A stretch of DNA of 28,319 bases, taken from positions 1 through 28,319 of IMG/VR virus record IMGVR_UViG_3300042383_001062; one strand, written 5' to 3'. Below the pieces are notes generated by a model. It did not search any database, was not told the origin of the DNA, and was given only the letters and a program-made list of their open reading frames with translations. A program made the position numbers and the translations under genes. The DNA comes from a virus. Shown here piece after piece: positions 9,401 through 16,875 of the stretch; positions within the stretch are counted from its first letter, which is position 1; every line of letters starts with the position of its first letter.

Positions 9401-12341
9401 CATATGTACCGGAACCACCAATGTAATCAACATTTACAGTTAATGAGGTTCCACTAAATGCGGTAATTGATCCCTCCATAAAATTAGCTGGTGTGGTAGT
9501 ATATGATACTCGCACCCTGTTTCCAACTGCAAATGCAGTGCTAGTTGCAGCTAAGTTAGTAGTAAATGCTTTAGAACCAGTTCCAATTAAAAATGAGGTA
9601 GAAGATGTTAATCCATTATAACCAAGTCCAGTAGCACCAGGTGAACCAACACCAGTGGCACCAGTAGCACCAATAGTACCAACACCAGTTGCACCAGTAG
9701 CACCAATAGTACCAACACCAGTGGCACCAGTCGCACCAATGGTACCAACACCAGTCGCACCAGTCGCACCAATGGTACCAACACCAGTTGCACCAGTCGC
9801 ACCGGGATTTCCATTTGCGCCAACGCCAGTGGCACCTTGCGGACCTGTTGCACCGATTAATCCAGTGTCAGTTATATTCCATGTTGCATATGTACCAGAT
9901 CCAACAACATAATCAACTGTTACAGTTAATGTGTTTGCAGTAAATGCTGATATAAATCCTTCCATGAAATTAGAAATGTTATAGGTTGCCCGAACTCTAT
10001 TACCAACTGTAAATGCAGAACTAGTAGCAGCTAAATTTGTAGTAAATGCCTTAGAACCAGTTCCAATTAAAAATGAAGTAGTAGATGTTAATCCATAATA
10101 CCCAACACCAGTAGCACCAGCACCAGTAGCACCAGTAGCACCCGGATTACCTGTTACACCTGTAGCACCTGTTGCACCAGCGCCAGTAGCACCTGGATTA
10201 CCGGTTACACCTGTAGCACCAGTAGCACCAACAGTACCAACCCCAGTAGCACCAGTAGCACCTGGATTACCTGTTACACCTGTAGCACCTGTGGCACCAG
10301 CCGTACCAGCACCAGTAGCACCAGTAGCACCCGGATTACCTGTTACACCTGTAGCACCTGTGGCCCCCGATGTTCCCTGTGGACCGGCAGTGGAATATAT
10401 TTGCCAAGTTGAACCATCGTGAACCATAGTTACTGAACTGTGGCCAATATTTAAATTTAATACATCATTAACGCCAGCAATCGTTGCACCATTATTATTA
10501 ATTACTAGGTTATTTGTATTCCAATTACCACCATCAACGAATGCAACTGCAAATCCCAATGTTGGGCTTGCTGGGAGAGTTATAGTAAATGAACCACTGG
10601 TAGTATTTGCAATAATTTGATCACCATTTACAGCTGTATAATTTGCAGTTTTGATAATCCATGGTTTCATCGCACCAGTAGCACCTGGATTACCTGTTAC
10701 GCCTGTAGCACCGGTTGCACCTGGATTACCGGTTACACCTGTAGCACCGGTTGCACCTGGATTACCGGTTACACCTGTAGCACCGGTTGCACCTGGATTA
10801 CCGGTTACGCCTGTAGCACCTGTTGCACCATCATTTCCTGTTAATCCAGTAGCACCCGTTGCACCGAGCCCACCTGCGGCCCAAGATACCGTAGATCCAT
10901 TTGTTGTTAAATATTTTCCATTTTGTCCAGTAACTGAGGGTATGCCAACAGCTTGTGTCACACCATCTGGGAATCTAACACCAGTCGTTGTTTCGATAGT
11001 ACCACTCACCAATAATTTAGAATTATTGGTATTTGTAGTAGTACCAATCAATACATTTCCTAGTGCTCTAACTTGTTGGAACCAATCTATTGCTGTACCA
11101 ACTGCTGCGGTATAAGTGGCAATACCAACACTACCCACGGCACTACCGTCATAATAAGTGGCAGCATTAATGCCATTATTTTCAGTATACAATTGAACAG
11201 AAATTAAATATTCTTGATATAGCTGCTCATTAGCTACTTGTATTTCATAATTACCTGTGCTTAATTTAACAGCTCTAATATGACTCGCTGGCCCGCTGAT
11301 ATAACAGGAATCTGGGGTATCTTGGACAATACCTTCAGTTCTAACACACGCTGCATAATAAGTATATTTGTCTGGATTTATACTTATCGAGATGCCATGA
11401 TTAGCATTTGGATCAACTATATCAATTTTATATGCAGCAGATACATAAGAACCTGTACCTAATGATACCGTAAATAATTTACGCCATGAACCAGCAGGGT
11501 CGCCCAAAAAATCCAATTTTGTTTGATAAATCGGTGTGCCGTTAGAACCTAATTGCATTCCTTGATTAGCAATAGTTTTACCTAATGCCCCTTGGACTGC
11601 ACTGCCTAATGTTATATTATTAGTCGAACCACTAGTTCCATTTGTCCCTATAACAATACTTTTAGTGGTACCATTGGTAGTTGCCCCGGTACCAATGTTT
11701 AAAGTTTGTGTTTCTGTTGTTGAACCCACTGTTATAGTAGAAGACCCTGTTCCACCGCCAGTAGTACCACCAATATTAATAATAGTAATTGAACCACTAA
11801 CACCATTAACACCCATATTGATAGTTTTAGTCGTGCCATTAGTAGTTGCACCAGTTCCAAGATTTAATGTCTGTGCACTGGTTGATTGACCAACAGTAAT
11901 AGCACCAGTTTGAGTCGTTCCTCCGATTAGGGTTGTTCCAGTGGTTGCTGCAGTTCCAAGTGTCGTTGCAGTAGTTGTTGCACCAGATAATGATATTATG
12001 GAAGATGCAGAAAGGGTCCCGCCTACTGTAACACCGATACCGGACGCAGTGGTGACAGTGGTTCCATTGAATGTTAAACCGGCATCTGTTGTAACAATAC
12101 CAGACCCGTTCAGGTATAGTATTCCATTGTTAGTACCAGAAATAACCGATAATGTTCCAGATGGTATATTAACAGTCCCAGTGCCTTTTGGGTTTAAAAT
12201 TATACTTATATTGGCATCGGTTCCCAATGCGTTGATTTGAACCGCATTGCCAGTAGAGTTTCCTAGGAGTTGTAAATAGTTTGCATTGGCAGTACCTGAT
12301 AGTACACCATTTCTAGCGTTGAATTCTTTGTTTGTTGACAT
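6471..12341 (-). CDS. Giant collagen-like tail fibre with C-terminal S74 intramolecular chaperone (1956 aa)
   Basis: Probable receptor-binding long fibre. The N-terminal 480 residues are Thr/Gly/Ser-rich beta repeats ([14 protein letters not shown] occurs twice, in variants). Collagen-like Gly-X-Y blocks lie at about 491-557, 653-745, 825-904, 987-1018 and 1172-1218, separated by globular segments. Two of these (about 746-825 and 905-987) are near-copies containing [19 protein letters not shown]. The C-terminal third has fibre-knob features: [26 protein letters not shown] and [13 protein letters not shown]. The end (1836-1956) is a peptidase S74 chaperone with SDERLKTNL at its start, [13 protein letters not shown] and [18 protein letters not shown]. 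In this family the chaperone trimerises the fibre and then cleaves itself off, typically just before the SD motif (here Ser1836). A GATAAATA box lies 44 nt upstream of the start. Confidence 0.9.
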   Translation of the reverse strand: MSTNKEFNARNGVLSGTANANYLQLLGNSTGNAVQINALGTDANISIILNPKGTGTVNIPSGTLSVISGTNNGILYLNGSGIVTTDAGLTFNGTTVTTASGIGVTVGGTLSASSIISLSGATTTATTLGTAATTGTTLIGGTTQTGAITVGQSTSAQTLNLGTGATTNGTTKTINMGVNGVSGSITIINIGGTTGGGTGSSTITVGSTTETQTLNIGTGATTNGTTKSIVIGTNGTSGSTNNITLGSAVQGALGKTIANQGMQLGSNGTPIYQTKLDFLGDPAGSWRKLFTVSLGTGSYVSAAYKIDIVDPNANHGISISINPDKYTYYAACVRTEGIVQDTPDSCYISGPASHIRAVKLSTGNYEIQVANEQLYQEYLISVQLYTENNGINAATYYDGSAVGSVGIATYTAAVGTAIDWFQQVRALGNVLIGTTTNTNNSKLLVSGTIETTTGVRFPDGVTQAVGIPSVTGQNGKYLTTNGSTVSWAAGGLGATGATGLTGNDGATGATGVTGNPGATGATGVTGNPGATGATGVTGNPGATGATGVTGNPGATGAMKPWIIKTANYTAVNGDQIIANTTSGSFTITLPASPTLGFAVAFVDGGNWNTNNLVINNNGATIAGVNDVLNLNIGHSSVTMVHDGSTWQIYSTAGPQGTSGATGATGVTGNPGATGATGAGTAGATGATGVTGNPGATGATGVGTVGATGATGVTGNPGATGAGATGATGVTGNPGATGATGAGATGVGYYGLTSTTSFLIGTGSKAFTTNLAATSSAFTVGNRVRATYNISNFMEGFISAFTANTLTVTVDYVVGSGTYATWNITDTGLIGATGPQGATGVGANGNPGATGATGVGTIGATGATGVGTIGATGATGVGTIGATGATGVGTIGATGATGVGSPGATGLGYNGLTSSTSFLIGTGSKAFTTNLAATSTAFAVGNRVRVSYTTTPANFMEGSITAFSGTSLTVNVDYIGGSGTYASWNITVTGAVGATGPQGATGVGANGNPGATGATGPSGLTTFSLPETGATASYILMGTWTTTQTGAKLLMRITSGSGYNAQTSQNQYTELFFKTSNGTNSQTGTGGGAFYGDGTAYRNTALSGSSVAPSFIRVLMVSATVFAIYGNFSNYTGNSTAGSFYSVELPSGTSWTHNGNIVTAPTGTYLDITPSTLSGSIGATGATGVSGPQGATGAASTVAGPQGATGAAGPQGATGPTSGTATYIASVDSVNRNAAEKLPTTTPQAVRFDFANASTTGTSGNYAGVMTYAPWTGTTASTGDASYQLAFGSTATNGTGYPWLNIRKGIDSTWNSWYSIPLYGANGGGSTGNLYAGVFYDGSNTAYYVDPASTSNFVGLTVSNTISGSVSGSSASSPLLSALSNYVWSASTLPTGYNSGIQSSFVSSSQGFQNYGSVMTMNTYSGGGGALQLYVPYSPTYGGTGLQVRFGNYDVSSGNSWTSWKTLLASDNYNSYAPSLTGTGASGSWGISVTGSSASCTGNAATATSADNIDGIAFKNSNSTSSFVVDTQATNGIGYSTGYTLFGQTDGGVYCSTFSSDWQHQINGDFRTGQIAIRGKNSGTWQAWRTVLDSSNYSGYCNFGGNSVYGGVYYDGNDTYYYCDPSSWSRFNIIYPNGWARSGTSSNLNTDFNNTPAGSMRHAGDDASVTNSPGGTWWFYDHYRHSNTSNYWGTQIAWGWEDNSNRLCQRNVSSGTWSSWVEYLSTGGRTYTGSLTMTSSLTGTIFYDYNNTGYYCDPNSSSYLNVIGAAGRIYTGYDSGVSNSISCSAWFRSNGTTGWYNASYGGGIYQIDTTWVRIYDSKALYVANEIAATGNITAYYSDERLKTNLGNISNSIDIIKSLNGFRYVNNELAKSVGYSKEEIQLGVSAQEVQQVLPEIVSLAPFDMETSEFDGIITSKSGENYLTVDYARLVPVLIEAIKEQQLHIDKLDKDIQQFKLKG
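9645..9809 (-). repeat. Five tandem 33-bp coding repeats (11-residue collagen-like unit)
   Basis: Units begin at 9645, 9678, 9711, 9744 and 9777, each opening accaac. They encode [11 protein letters not shown] in tandem. This is collagen-like but drops one residue per unit: two full triplets, then GV, then GTI. The units differ mostly at third codon positions, suggesting selection on the protein. The repeat lies inside the 1956-aa fibre gene. Confidence 0.85.
10681..10824 (-). repeat. Four tandem 36-bp coding repeats (12-residue collagen unit)
   Basis: Units start at 10681, 10717, 10753 and 10789, each opening gcacctggattac. They encode [12 protein letters not shown] in uninterrupted Gly-X-Y phase, inside the first collagen block of the 1956-aa fibre. 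Near-identical copies of the same unit recur at about 10138-10350. Such arrays are likely to vary in copy number between relatives. Confidence 0.85.
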
Positions 12342-12384
12342 CCGTTTCCCTATCCACGAAAATATCTAACTAAGTTAGTTAATA

Positions 12385-12392
12385 TATTTATC
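12385..12392 (-). promoter_or_regulatory. T4-like late promoter box GATAAATA
   Basis: The minus strand reads GATAAATA in the gap between the PAAR-operon terminator and the 1956-aa fibre gene, 44 nt upstream of its ATG. It is the only promoter-like element in this gap and is well placed to start the fibre transcript. The perfect inverted repeat CTAACTTAGTTAG lies between the box and the gene. Confidence 0.6.
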
Positions 12393-12420
12393 TGTTTAAA
12401 TAAGAAACGTAAAAATACGA

Positions 12421-12443
12421 AAAAGCCCTCTTCGAGGGCTTTT
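12421..12443 (-). terminator. Rho-independent terminator of the PAAR operon
   Basis: AAAAGCCCT and AGGGCTTTT form a 9-bp stem around a CTTCG loop, starting one base past the PAAR stop codon. On the minus strand the stem runs into TTTTTC and then further T-rich sequence. It closes the operon starting at 14546. Confidence 0.85.
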
Positions 12444-12444
12444 G

Positions 12445-12738
12445 TTAATCGAAAGTATCTGGTGATGCTGTTATTATGTGTGCAGTATACGGACTATCAC
12501 CAACTTCATCATCTAACCTTGCAACACCACGGTTGTTGGCAAATTTGGTAGGTGAAGCTGTTATAATCACTGCTTCGTGACCACAATCTGCTTTTACTTT
12601 ATCACCTAACCTTGCTACACCGCGATTGTTTGTTATCACATCGGCTGATGCTGAAATGATTTTCCCACCAATATTACCACCATGCACTGAACAACTTCCC
12701 ATGGTTTGATCATCTAATCTTGCTACGCCACGGCTCAT
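12445..12738 (-). CDS. PAAR-like tail spike tip protein (97 aa)
   Basis: Likely the sharp tip on the central baseplate spike, as gp5.4 is in T4 and PAAR proteins are in type VI secretion. It has three repeats with the signature RGVARLxD at residues 3-10, 39-46 and 70-77, a variant of the PAAR motif, two of them followed by IITASP and one by IISAS. Each repeat carries one histidine (H19, H54, H87), and cysteines lie at 16 and 52. PAAR tips bind a metal with three His and one Cys, so H19, H54, H87 and one Cys are good candidate ligands. The ATG overlaps the end of the helical 223-aa gene as ATGA, implying coupled expression. The usual size for a bare PAAR tip is about 90-100 residues. Confidence 0.85.
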   Translation of the reverse strand: MSRGVARLDDQTMGSCSVHGGNIGGKIISASADVITNNRGVARLGDKVKADCGHEAVIITASPTKFANNRGVARLDDEVGDSPYTAHIITASPDTFD

Positions 12739-13406
12739 GCTAATGCAGCCTCTATATCAGCCACAATTGCTCCGAAGCTATCGGTAACGCTTGCACCAAC
12801 ACTTGCAAATGACGAAGGAATTGCATCAGCTACTGCATTTGCACCATCCGTTAATGCTGACGCTGCTGATGCAACTCCATCCGCTACGAACGAGTTTACC
12901 GAGTCCATCGCACTTGACACCCCAGCGCCTAATGAAGATGCAATATTTTGAACACCTTTACATGATAATGCACTTAAATTTATTCCGCTAATAGCATTAG
13001 CAAGTTTGGTTTTAAATTCATTTAGTTTATTACCGATTGCGGTAACCATATCACTTATACTTGATGCAAGACTACTTAATGCATTACTTAATGAATTTTT
13101 TAAGTTATTGATTGCATTGGTGATAGAAGCCAGTGCTGATGATGCTAGGTCCGCAAGTTTGCTAATAGCTTTGTTAATACTAGTCATTACACTGTTGATA
13201 GCTTTTGAAATTTCACCAACTATTTTCATTGCTTGCTGAACTGCACGTTCGGCAGCTTTAGCAATTGCCTCGGCTGCACTATCAAACATACTACCCATTG
13301 TACCAAACAGATCACACGCACTACCAGATAGTTTCACCATATCATTGAGTGATCCTTTTATTGATGCCGATAATGCTGTTAATTCTGAAGGTATTTCTAT
13401 GGTCAT
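12735..13406 (-). CDS. Ala/Ser-rich helical protein upstream of the spike tip (223 aa)
   Basis: Unrecognised, probably virion-associated. It is low in complexity and strongly helical: long heptad-like runs of Ala, Ser, Ile, Leu and Asn from about 40 to 145 (SKAINSVMTSINKAISKLAD, NAINNLKNSLSNALSSLASS), then a weaker Ala/Ser-rich end. Cysteines occur at about residues 27 and 149. There is no signal peptide or clear membrane segment. It overlaps the PAAR gene downstream by 4 nt (ATGA) and the 96-aa gene upstream by 4 nt. Coupling to the spike tip suggests a baseplate or tail-lumen protein, or a chaperone or cargo for the spike; this is inference. Confidence 0.65.
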   Translation of the reverse strand: MTIEIPSELTALSASIKGSLNDMVKLSGSACDLFGTMGSMFDSAAEAIAKAAERAVQQAMKIVGEISKAINSVMTSINKAISKLADLASSALASITNAINNLKNSLSNALSSLASSISDMVTAIGNKLNEFKTKLANAISGINLSALSCKGVQNIASSLGAGVSSAMDSVNSFVADGVASAASALTDGANAVADAIPSSFASVGASVTDSFGAIVADIEAALA

Positions 13407-13693
13407 ACTAATTGAATTCCTGTTGTTCCAGATATATATTGGCTGGCATAATCTGATTCAGATATTTCAATAACAACGATAGAAGCTCTATACATTTTTA
13501 TATCTTTATCTGGATCAACTGTAAATAAATATGGTGCCAACCCAATGCCACCTTGTGCTGAAGTTAATACACGTGGTTTAGATACTTTTATGTATATATC
13601 ATTTTCTTCAACTAATTTAGCAATTACTTCTTCACCAGAAGATAATTTAATGGTGATTACATCACCTACTGATAGTCCTTTTTCTATAATCAT
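13403..13693 (-). CDS. Small Sm-like beta-barrel phage protein (96 aa)
   Basis: Function unknown. The first half, GLSVGDVITIKLSSGEEVIA then KLVEENDIYIKVSKP, is a run of short strands with a Gly-Glu turn, as in Sm/LSm-type barrels. A second part contains GIGLAPYLFTVDPDKDIKMYRASIVVIEI. From memory similar proteins are common in T4-like aquatic phages, with an invariant FTVDPDKD segment, but have no defined role. It overlaps glutaredoxin by 4 nt (ATGA) and the 223-aa gene by 4 nt, so it belongs to a tightly coupled operon. It could be an RNA- or protein-binding adaptor; this is not established. Confidence 0.65.
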   Translation of the reverse strand: MIIEKGLSVGDVITIKLSSGEEVIAKLVEENDIYIKVSKPRVLTSAQGGIGLAPYLFTVDPDKDIKMYRASIVVIEISESDYASQYISGTTGIQLV

Positions 13694-13938
13694 ACTGCCT
13701 CTTGTAAATAATTTCTTAATTCTGTGAATCCACCAATATAGTTATCATTGATGAAAATTTGTGGAACGGTTCTTGCAGTTGGAACAACTTCTAATAATTG
13801 TTCTCTTGACCAAACTCCTGATGCTAAGTTACGTTCTTCGTAATCGATACCGTTGGCTTTTAATAATGATTTAGCTTGTTCACAAAATGTGCAATTCACA
13901 TTGCTCCAAATAATTGCTGATTTTACGGTATCTGACAT
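13690..13938 (-). CDS. Glutaredoxin (82 aa)
   Basis: Dithiol glutaredoxin that likely supplies electrons to the phage ribonucleotide reductase encoded upstream. The active-site motif is CTFC at residues 16-19. The cis-proline segment TVPQIFI is at 57-63, and the glutathione-binding GGFTEL at 69-74. Length and fold order match small bacterial and phage glutaredoxins. It is the third gene of the operon from 14546. It is separated from nrdB by the 14576-14604 promoter, so it can be transcribed independently of nrdA and nrdB. The CTFC variant replaces the more usual CPYC but keeps both cysteines. Confidence 0.92.
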   Translation of the reverse strand: MSDTVKSAIIWSNVNCTFCEQAKSLLKANGIDYEERNLASGVWSREQLLEVVPTARTVPQIFINDNYIGGFTELRNYLQEAV

Positions 13939-13939
13939 G

Positions 13940-14101
13940 TTATGCTTTCTCTACTTCTACGATTACCGTGCTACCAACTAATTCTTGAACGATTGATTCA
14001 ACCGTTGCCTCAAAGTCATCACCTACTAATGGTGCAACTGCATCACCTTTAACTAACTTGCTTAGTTTGATTACTACTACTTCTTCTTGAATTTGTGCCA
14101 T
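13940..14101 (-). CDS. Small acidic phage protein (53 aa)
   Basis: A complete short frame from ATG at 14101 to TAA at 13940. It begins MAQIQEEVVVIKLSKLVKGD and ends GSTVIVEVEKA. AGGAA lies 7 nt upstream of the ATG. The start is 1 nt after the stop of the 147-aa gene, and its own stop falls 1 nt before the glutaredoxin ATG. From memory, similar proteins with a VxIKLSKLVK strand followed by a helix ending in QELVG are frequent in aquatic phages and are uncharacterised. The predicted fold is beta-helix-beta. Confidence 0.75.
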   Translation of the reverse strand: MAQIQEEVVVIKLSKLVKGDAVAPLVGDDFEATVESIVQELVGSTVIVEVEKA

Positions 14102-14102
14102 T

Positions 14103-14546
14103 TTATTTTCCTATGTTATATGTTTGTTGGAATATGTCTTTCTTGACAACTCCGTAATCATTATCACCATGTCTAACGATTACATCTTCTCCTGCTTTAT
14201 AATGCAATGGTTCACCCCATGATGTGTCTACAACACCGTCATGATCAGCCATCTTTGCAATTTTAATGATTTTCTTTGGAACACAAGTTCCATCACCATT
14301 ATCATCTTTCAATTCATTAAACTTTTCAGGAGGCATACTATATTGTTCACCTTTCGGTCCAGTGAGTATATACCATCCTTTTTTATAATGCTGAGGTTTC
14401 CCATTACTTTCTAATGTATCAATGGTTCCAGGTTTATCAGCAATTTCATAATGTTCTGGATTACCTTTTTTATAAGTTTCAAATGAATCGGTTTTAAACC
14501 AATTATCGGTGATACCTTCTGAAACTATATTAATTAAATCTCTCAT
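14103..14546 (-). CDS. Duplicated-domain phage protein with targeting-like N-terminus (147 aa)
   Basis: Function unknown. The ATG at 14546 is chosen because AAGGA is 7 nt upstream. An ATG at 14552 directly abuts that site, and a TTG at 14561 precedes it. The N-terminus MRDLINIVSEGITD fits the T4 prohead-protease pattern of a short helix ending in hydrophobic-x-Glu then Gly. The rest seems to be two copies of one module: a first with KPQHYKKGWYILTGPKGEQY then SMPPEKF, and a second with EPLHYKAGEDVIVRHGDNDY then GVVKKDIF. It opens the operon leading to glutaredoxin and PAAR, 22 nt downstream of the predicted transcript start of a strong sigma70-type promoter. Confidence 0.7.
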   Translation of the reverse strand: MRDLINIVSEGITDNWFKTDSFETYKKGNPEHYEIADKPGTIDTLESNGKPQHYKKGWYILTGPKGEQYSMPPEKFNELKDDNGDGTCVPKKIIKIAKMADHDGVVDTSWGEPLHYKAGEDVIVRHGDNDYGVVKKDIFQQTYNIGK

Positions 14547-14575
14547 TCTCATCCTTATCAACTGATTGGAATATG

Positions 14576-14604
14576 ATTATACACCATATTCCAACGTTTG
14601 TCAA
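14576..14604 (-). promoter_or_regulatory. Perfect sigma70-type promoter with overlapping inverted repeat
   Basis: On the minus strand TTGACA (14599-14604) and TATAAT (14576-14581) are separated by exactly 17 bp, so both hexamers are consensus. TTGG occurs 4 nt after the -35 box. TTGGAATAT and ATATTCCAA (14586-14594 and 14566-14574) form a 9-bp inverted repeat centred on the -10 box, an arrangement typical of an operator. The predicted start near 14569 leaves a 22-nt leader to the 147-aa gene. Confidence 0.9.
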
Positions 14605-14608
14605 TTAC

Positions 14609-15160
14609 TTATGCATTTTTAAACGCATCGATTTTTGCTTTAATTCGATCCCATCGTGAAGGTTTTGCTTCTAGATAACTAACCGAAAGATCTCTGAACT
14701 TCATAAGTTCTTCACGATCTATACGTTGTCGTTCTAGATTACGTTCTTCAACAGAGCCGTGGTGATGTGGCATAGGCCGTAGCTCAGGTTTTGGACTACC
14801 TGCTATACTACAAACCGGTGCATTAATTTTGGTGATTGTATATTCACGTATGTTTTTCGCTAATGATTTTGAAATCGATCTAGGTTTATCAAAAAAATCA
14901 GCTACTGCAAACATAAATTTTACAGTTCTACAATTATATTTGTCTTCAACTGCATTGATATGCCCAGTAATAGCTTTCATTTCAACGGCCCATTTATCAA
15001 GGTCTCGATCCTTCATTGCTTCGTATTTTTTAACTTCCGCTTGTTCTTTTAAAAGTTGTGCTTCTAGCAACGGTTTATGATGTTCTTTAAGATCGGGATC
15101 TTTTAATTCTTCTTCTAACTTTTTAACTTTATCTTTTGCTTTTTCTAACAAATAACTCAT
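14609..15160 (-). CDS. Coiled-coil protein of unknown function (183 aa)
   Basis: Unrecognised. Residues 5-50 are a highly charged coiled coil (KAKDKVKKLEEELKDPDLKE and onward). A middle region has FMFAVADFFDKPRSISKS, and a His-rich turn (PMPHHHGS) lies near residues 128-135. A second charged helix contains ERNLERQRIDREELMKFRD, and the C-terminus is basic (SRWDRIKAKIDAFKNA). It starts 8 nt after the nrdB stop with GAGGT upstream, so it is the last gene of the nrd operon. No catalytic signature was seen. Being soluble and placed after nrdB, it may be an early cytoplasmic protein. Confidence 0.7.
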   Translation of the reverse strand: MSYLLEKAKDKVKKLEEELKDPDLKEHHKPLLEAQLLKEQAEVKKYEAMKDRDLDKWAVEMKAITGHINAVEDKYNCRTVKFMFAVADFFDKPRSISKSLAKNIREYTITKINAPVCSIAGSPKPELRPMPHHHGSVEERNLERQRIDREELMKFRDLSVSYLEAKPSRWDRIKAKIDAFKNA

Positions 15161-15168
15161 AATTTACC

Positions 15169-16281
15169 TCATATGGATGGTAGTGCATCGTAGTCAAGTT
15201 CATCACTCATCGCTCCGATGATATAATTTGTGCTTTCTGACTCTTGCAAAGCGGTTTGTTTTTTACTGCTGTCGCTATGCTTATTGAACCATGGGATAGG
15301 AGTAGTTTTAGGTGCAGTGCCTTGATACTTAATACCAATTTCTTTTAGTGCACCAACTGCGGTATAATCAACAAAATCTTTTAAAATATTGGCATTTAAC
15401 CCGATAACTGGTCCTTTCATAAACAAGTAATCAGCCCATGCTTTTTCTTCTCTAATAACAGATTCATAAATCCCATATACTTCACGTTCTAATCTTACCT
15501 TAGCTGCCGCAAATCTTGGATCATCTTTAACTACTTGGTTGATCAAGTAAGCAGTCCAATCTTTATGCAACAATTCATCTTGTAAAATTAATGCAATAAT
15601 ATTGCCATTACCGATGAATAGTTTATTTTCAACCATTGCTAAACTGGTGGCAAATGAAACCATAAACCTAAATGCTTCTAGTGCATAACTGGCATGTAAA
15701 GCCAACCAAATATGATCTATATGAGTATCTTCATTATAGATGAAACTGATAGTATCTTTAACTTCTGTTAGACAGTTATATACATGTAATCTATTATAAT
15801 ATTTACCAACACTCGATGCCATATCGATGATTTCTTTTGTATCATGAATGGTATTAAATACTTCTTTTGGTACATTATAGATATTACGAATGATATGACT
15901 ATAACTACGGCTATGAATATTTGTTTCAAACATAGACCATATAGACATAAGTGCTTCTACTTCTGGTAAGCTAGAAACTGGACCAAAAATTTGAATCGGT
16001 GCTCTTCCTTGCAAACTATCTAAAGCAGTTTGTCTTAACAAATTACTAGTGAATATATGTTTAACCGCATCACTGGCATCTTTAAAATCATTTGCATCTT
16101 TACTCAATGAAATTTCTTCTGGAATCCAGTAAAACCCCCGTTGAGTTTGTTCAAATTTTGCTATTTTATTATATTTTGTTTCTTCAAACCGTTGAATAGT
16201 TACTGGCCCTGCTGGGTCAAGGAACATTTTACGATTTAAATAATCAGTTTGTGTTTTTAAGTTATATTGCTGTTCTGACAT
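15169..16281 (-). CDS. nrdB: Ribonucleotide reductase class Ia small subunit NrdB
   Basis: Radical-generating subunit of aerobic ribonucleotide reductase, working with NrdA to make deoxynucleotides for phage replication. At 370 aa it is close to the E. coli and T4 proteins. Expected residues: metal-ligand Asp88 in LDSLQGR, His123 and radical Tyr127 in IHSRSYSHIIRN, Glu202 in ALEAFRF, Glu236 and His239 in QDELLH. The electron path is kept: Trp52, Asp235 and the C-terminal Tyr353. One oddity: the glutamate before His123 is Glu119, four residues away (ETNIH), where the family normally has three (ExxH). This could be a helix bulge in a subclade. AAGGA precedes the ATG directly. Confidence 0.95.
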   Translation of the reverse strand: MSEQQYNLKTQTDYLNRKMFLDPAGPVTIQRFEETKYNKIAKFEQTQRGFYWIPEEISLSKDANDFKDASDAVKHIFTSNLLRQTALDSLQGRAPIQIFGPVSSLPEVEALMSIWSMFETNIHSRSYSHIIRNIYNVPKEVFNTIHDTKEIIDMASSVGKYYNRLHVYNCLTEVKDTISFIYNEDTHIDHIWLALHASYALEAFRFMVSFATSLAMVENKLFIGNGNIIALILQDELLHKDWTAYLINQVVKDDPRFAAAKVRLEREVYGIYESVIREEKAWADYLFMKGPVIGLNANILKDFVDYTAVGALKEIGIKYQGTAPKTTPIPWFNKHSDSSKKQTALQESESTNYIIGAMSDELDYDALPSI

Positions 16282-16290
16282 TCCTTGTCC

Positions 16291-16431
16291 TTATTCGTCT
16301 GGTAATCTTCTTTCGTGATAAATTACTAATGCATCATCTAGTAATTCGATTTGTTTTTCAATCCTCCATTTTACTAGAGGATCGGTTTCTGTTTCTAATT
16401 TTTGTTTTAAGTGTTCGATATCGGTTTCCAT
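16291..16431 (-). CDS. Small charged helical protein between nrdA and nrdB (46 aa)
   Basis: A complete 46-codon frame beginning METDIEHLKQKLETETDPLV and ending YHERRLPDE. AAAGG lies 7 nt upstream of the ATG. It overlaps the end of the 90-aa gene by 25 nt and stops 9 nt before nrdB. The sequence is almost wholly helical with heptad-like Leu/Ile spacing, so a small coiled-coil protein is likely. No family recognised. A role linked to NrdA/NrdB is suggested only by position. Confidence 0.7.
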   Translation of the reverse strand: METDIEHLKQKLETETDPLVKWRIEKQIELLDDALVIYHERRLPDE

Positions 16432-16679
16432 GCATTTACCTTTATTAATTTTTTAATACCTGGAACACGTCTAATTAAGAATACTTTTCTACATGGACCT
16501 TCTTTCTTAATGAAATCGTGTGCATCAACATAATTCACAGTTTTCGTAAAAGGTGACTCTAATCTGATATACCAACCCCATGGTTCCATATTAAATTTGA
16601 TATTTTTTCCAATACTTAATAATGTATTAGAGCTATATGGATCGCCATCGATATGTGTTTCTATTTTAAATATTTTCAT
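16407..16679 (-). CDS. Hypothetical protein in nrd operon (90 aa)
   Basis: Not recognised. It begins MKIFKIETHIDGDPYSSNTL and contains EPWGWYIRLESPF, YVDAHDFIKKEGPCRKVFLI and a basic C-terminus (RRVPGIKKLIKVNAW). The fold is probably a mix of strands and helices. AGGAT lies about 7 nt upstream of the ATG, and the gene follows the 62-aa gene by 4 nt. Its 3' end overlaps the 46-aa gene in another frame. Its place inside the nrd operon suggests expression with nucleotide metabolism. Confidence 0.65.
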   Translation of the reverse strand: MKIFKIETHIDGDPYSSNTLLSIGKNIKFNMEPWGWYIRLESPFTKTVNYVDAHDFIKKEGPCRKVFLIRRVPGIKKLIKVNAWKPISNT

Positions 16680-16683
16680 ATTA

Positions 16684-16872
16684 TTATCCTATAAAAACAA
16701 ATTGTTTGCAAATACCAGCAAATGTTTTTCTAATATCTTCCATATATTGCATTGCTTTGTGTGCTGGCATATTCCCTACACCAACTTTGATAACCATGAT
16801 ATGTCTATCAGTTAATTCCTGTTTATCCAAAATTTGGATTGAGTTTTCACTTAATTCTATTGTATGTGTCAT
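16684..16872 (-). CDS. Small hypothetical protein in nrd operon (62 aa)
   Basis: Not recognised. It begins MTHTIELSENSIQILDKQEL, with a central strand HIMVIKVGVGNMPAHKAMQY and a helix MEDIRKTFAGICKQF. The pattern of strand, helix and short turn suggests a compact alpha/beta protein. AAGGAAT precedes the ATG by about 8 nt. Genes on both sides lie 3-4 nt away, so it is an internal operon member. From memory, 60-aa proteins with an IQIL...VIKV layout occur in other T4-like phages without a known role. Confidence 0.65.
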   Translation of the reverse strand: MTHTIELSENSIQILDKQELTDRHIMVIKVGVGNMPAHKAMQYMEDIRKTFAGICKQFVFIG

Positions 16873-16875
16873 AAT

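Noticed and set aside
10100-10830. Regularly spaced direct repeats that could suggest a CRISPR array
   Set aside because: The units are contiguous 33- and 36-bp coding repeats in frame with a fibre protein, with no unique spacers and no cas genes.
9655-11115. Long plus-strand open frames with Pro/Ala/Val repeats (such as [11 protein letters not shown])
   Set aside because: They are the reverse reading of the collagen-like repeats of the 1956-aa fibre; the Gly-Ala-Thr codon pattern keeps the opposite strand open. No start signals support them.
14612-14630. ATGC...GCAT inverted repeat as a terminator after the coiled-coil gene
   Set aside because: It is a 4-bp stem inside the coding sequence with no T-tract after the stop codon.
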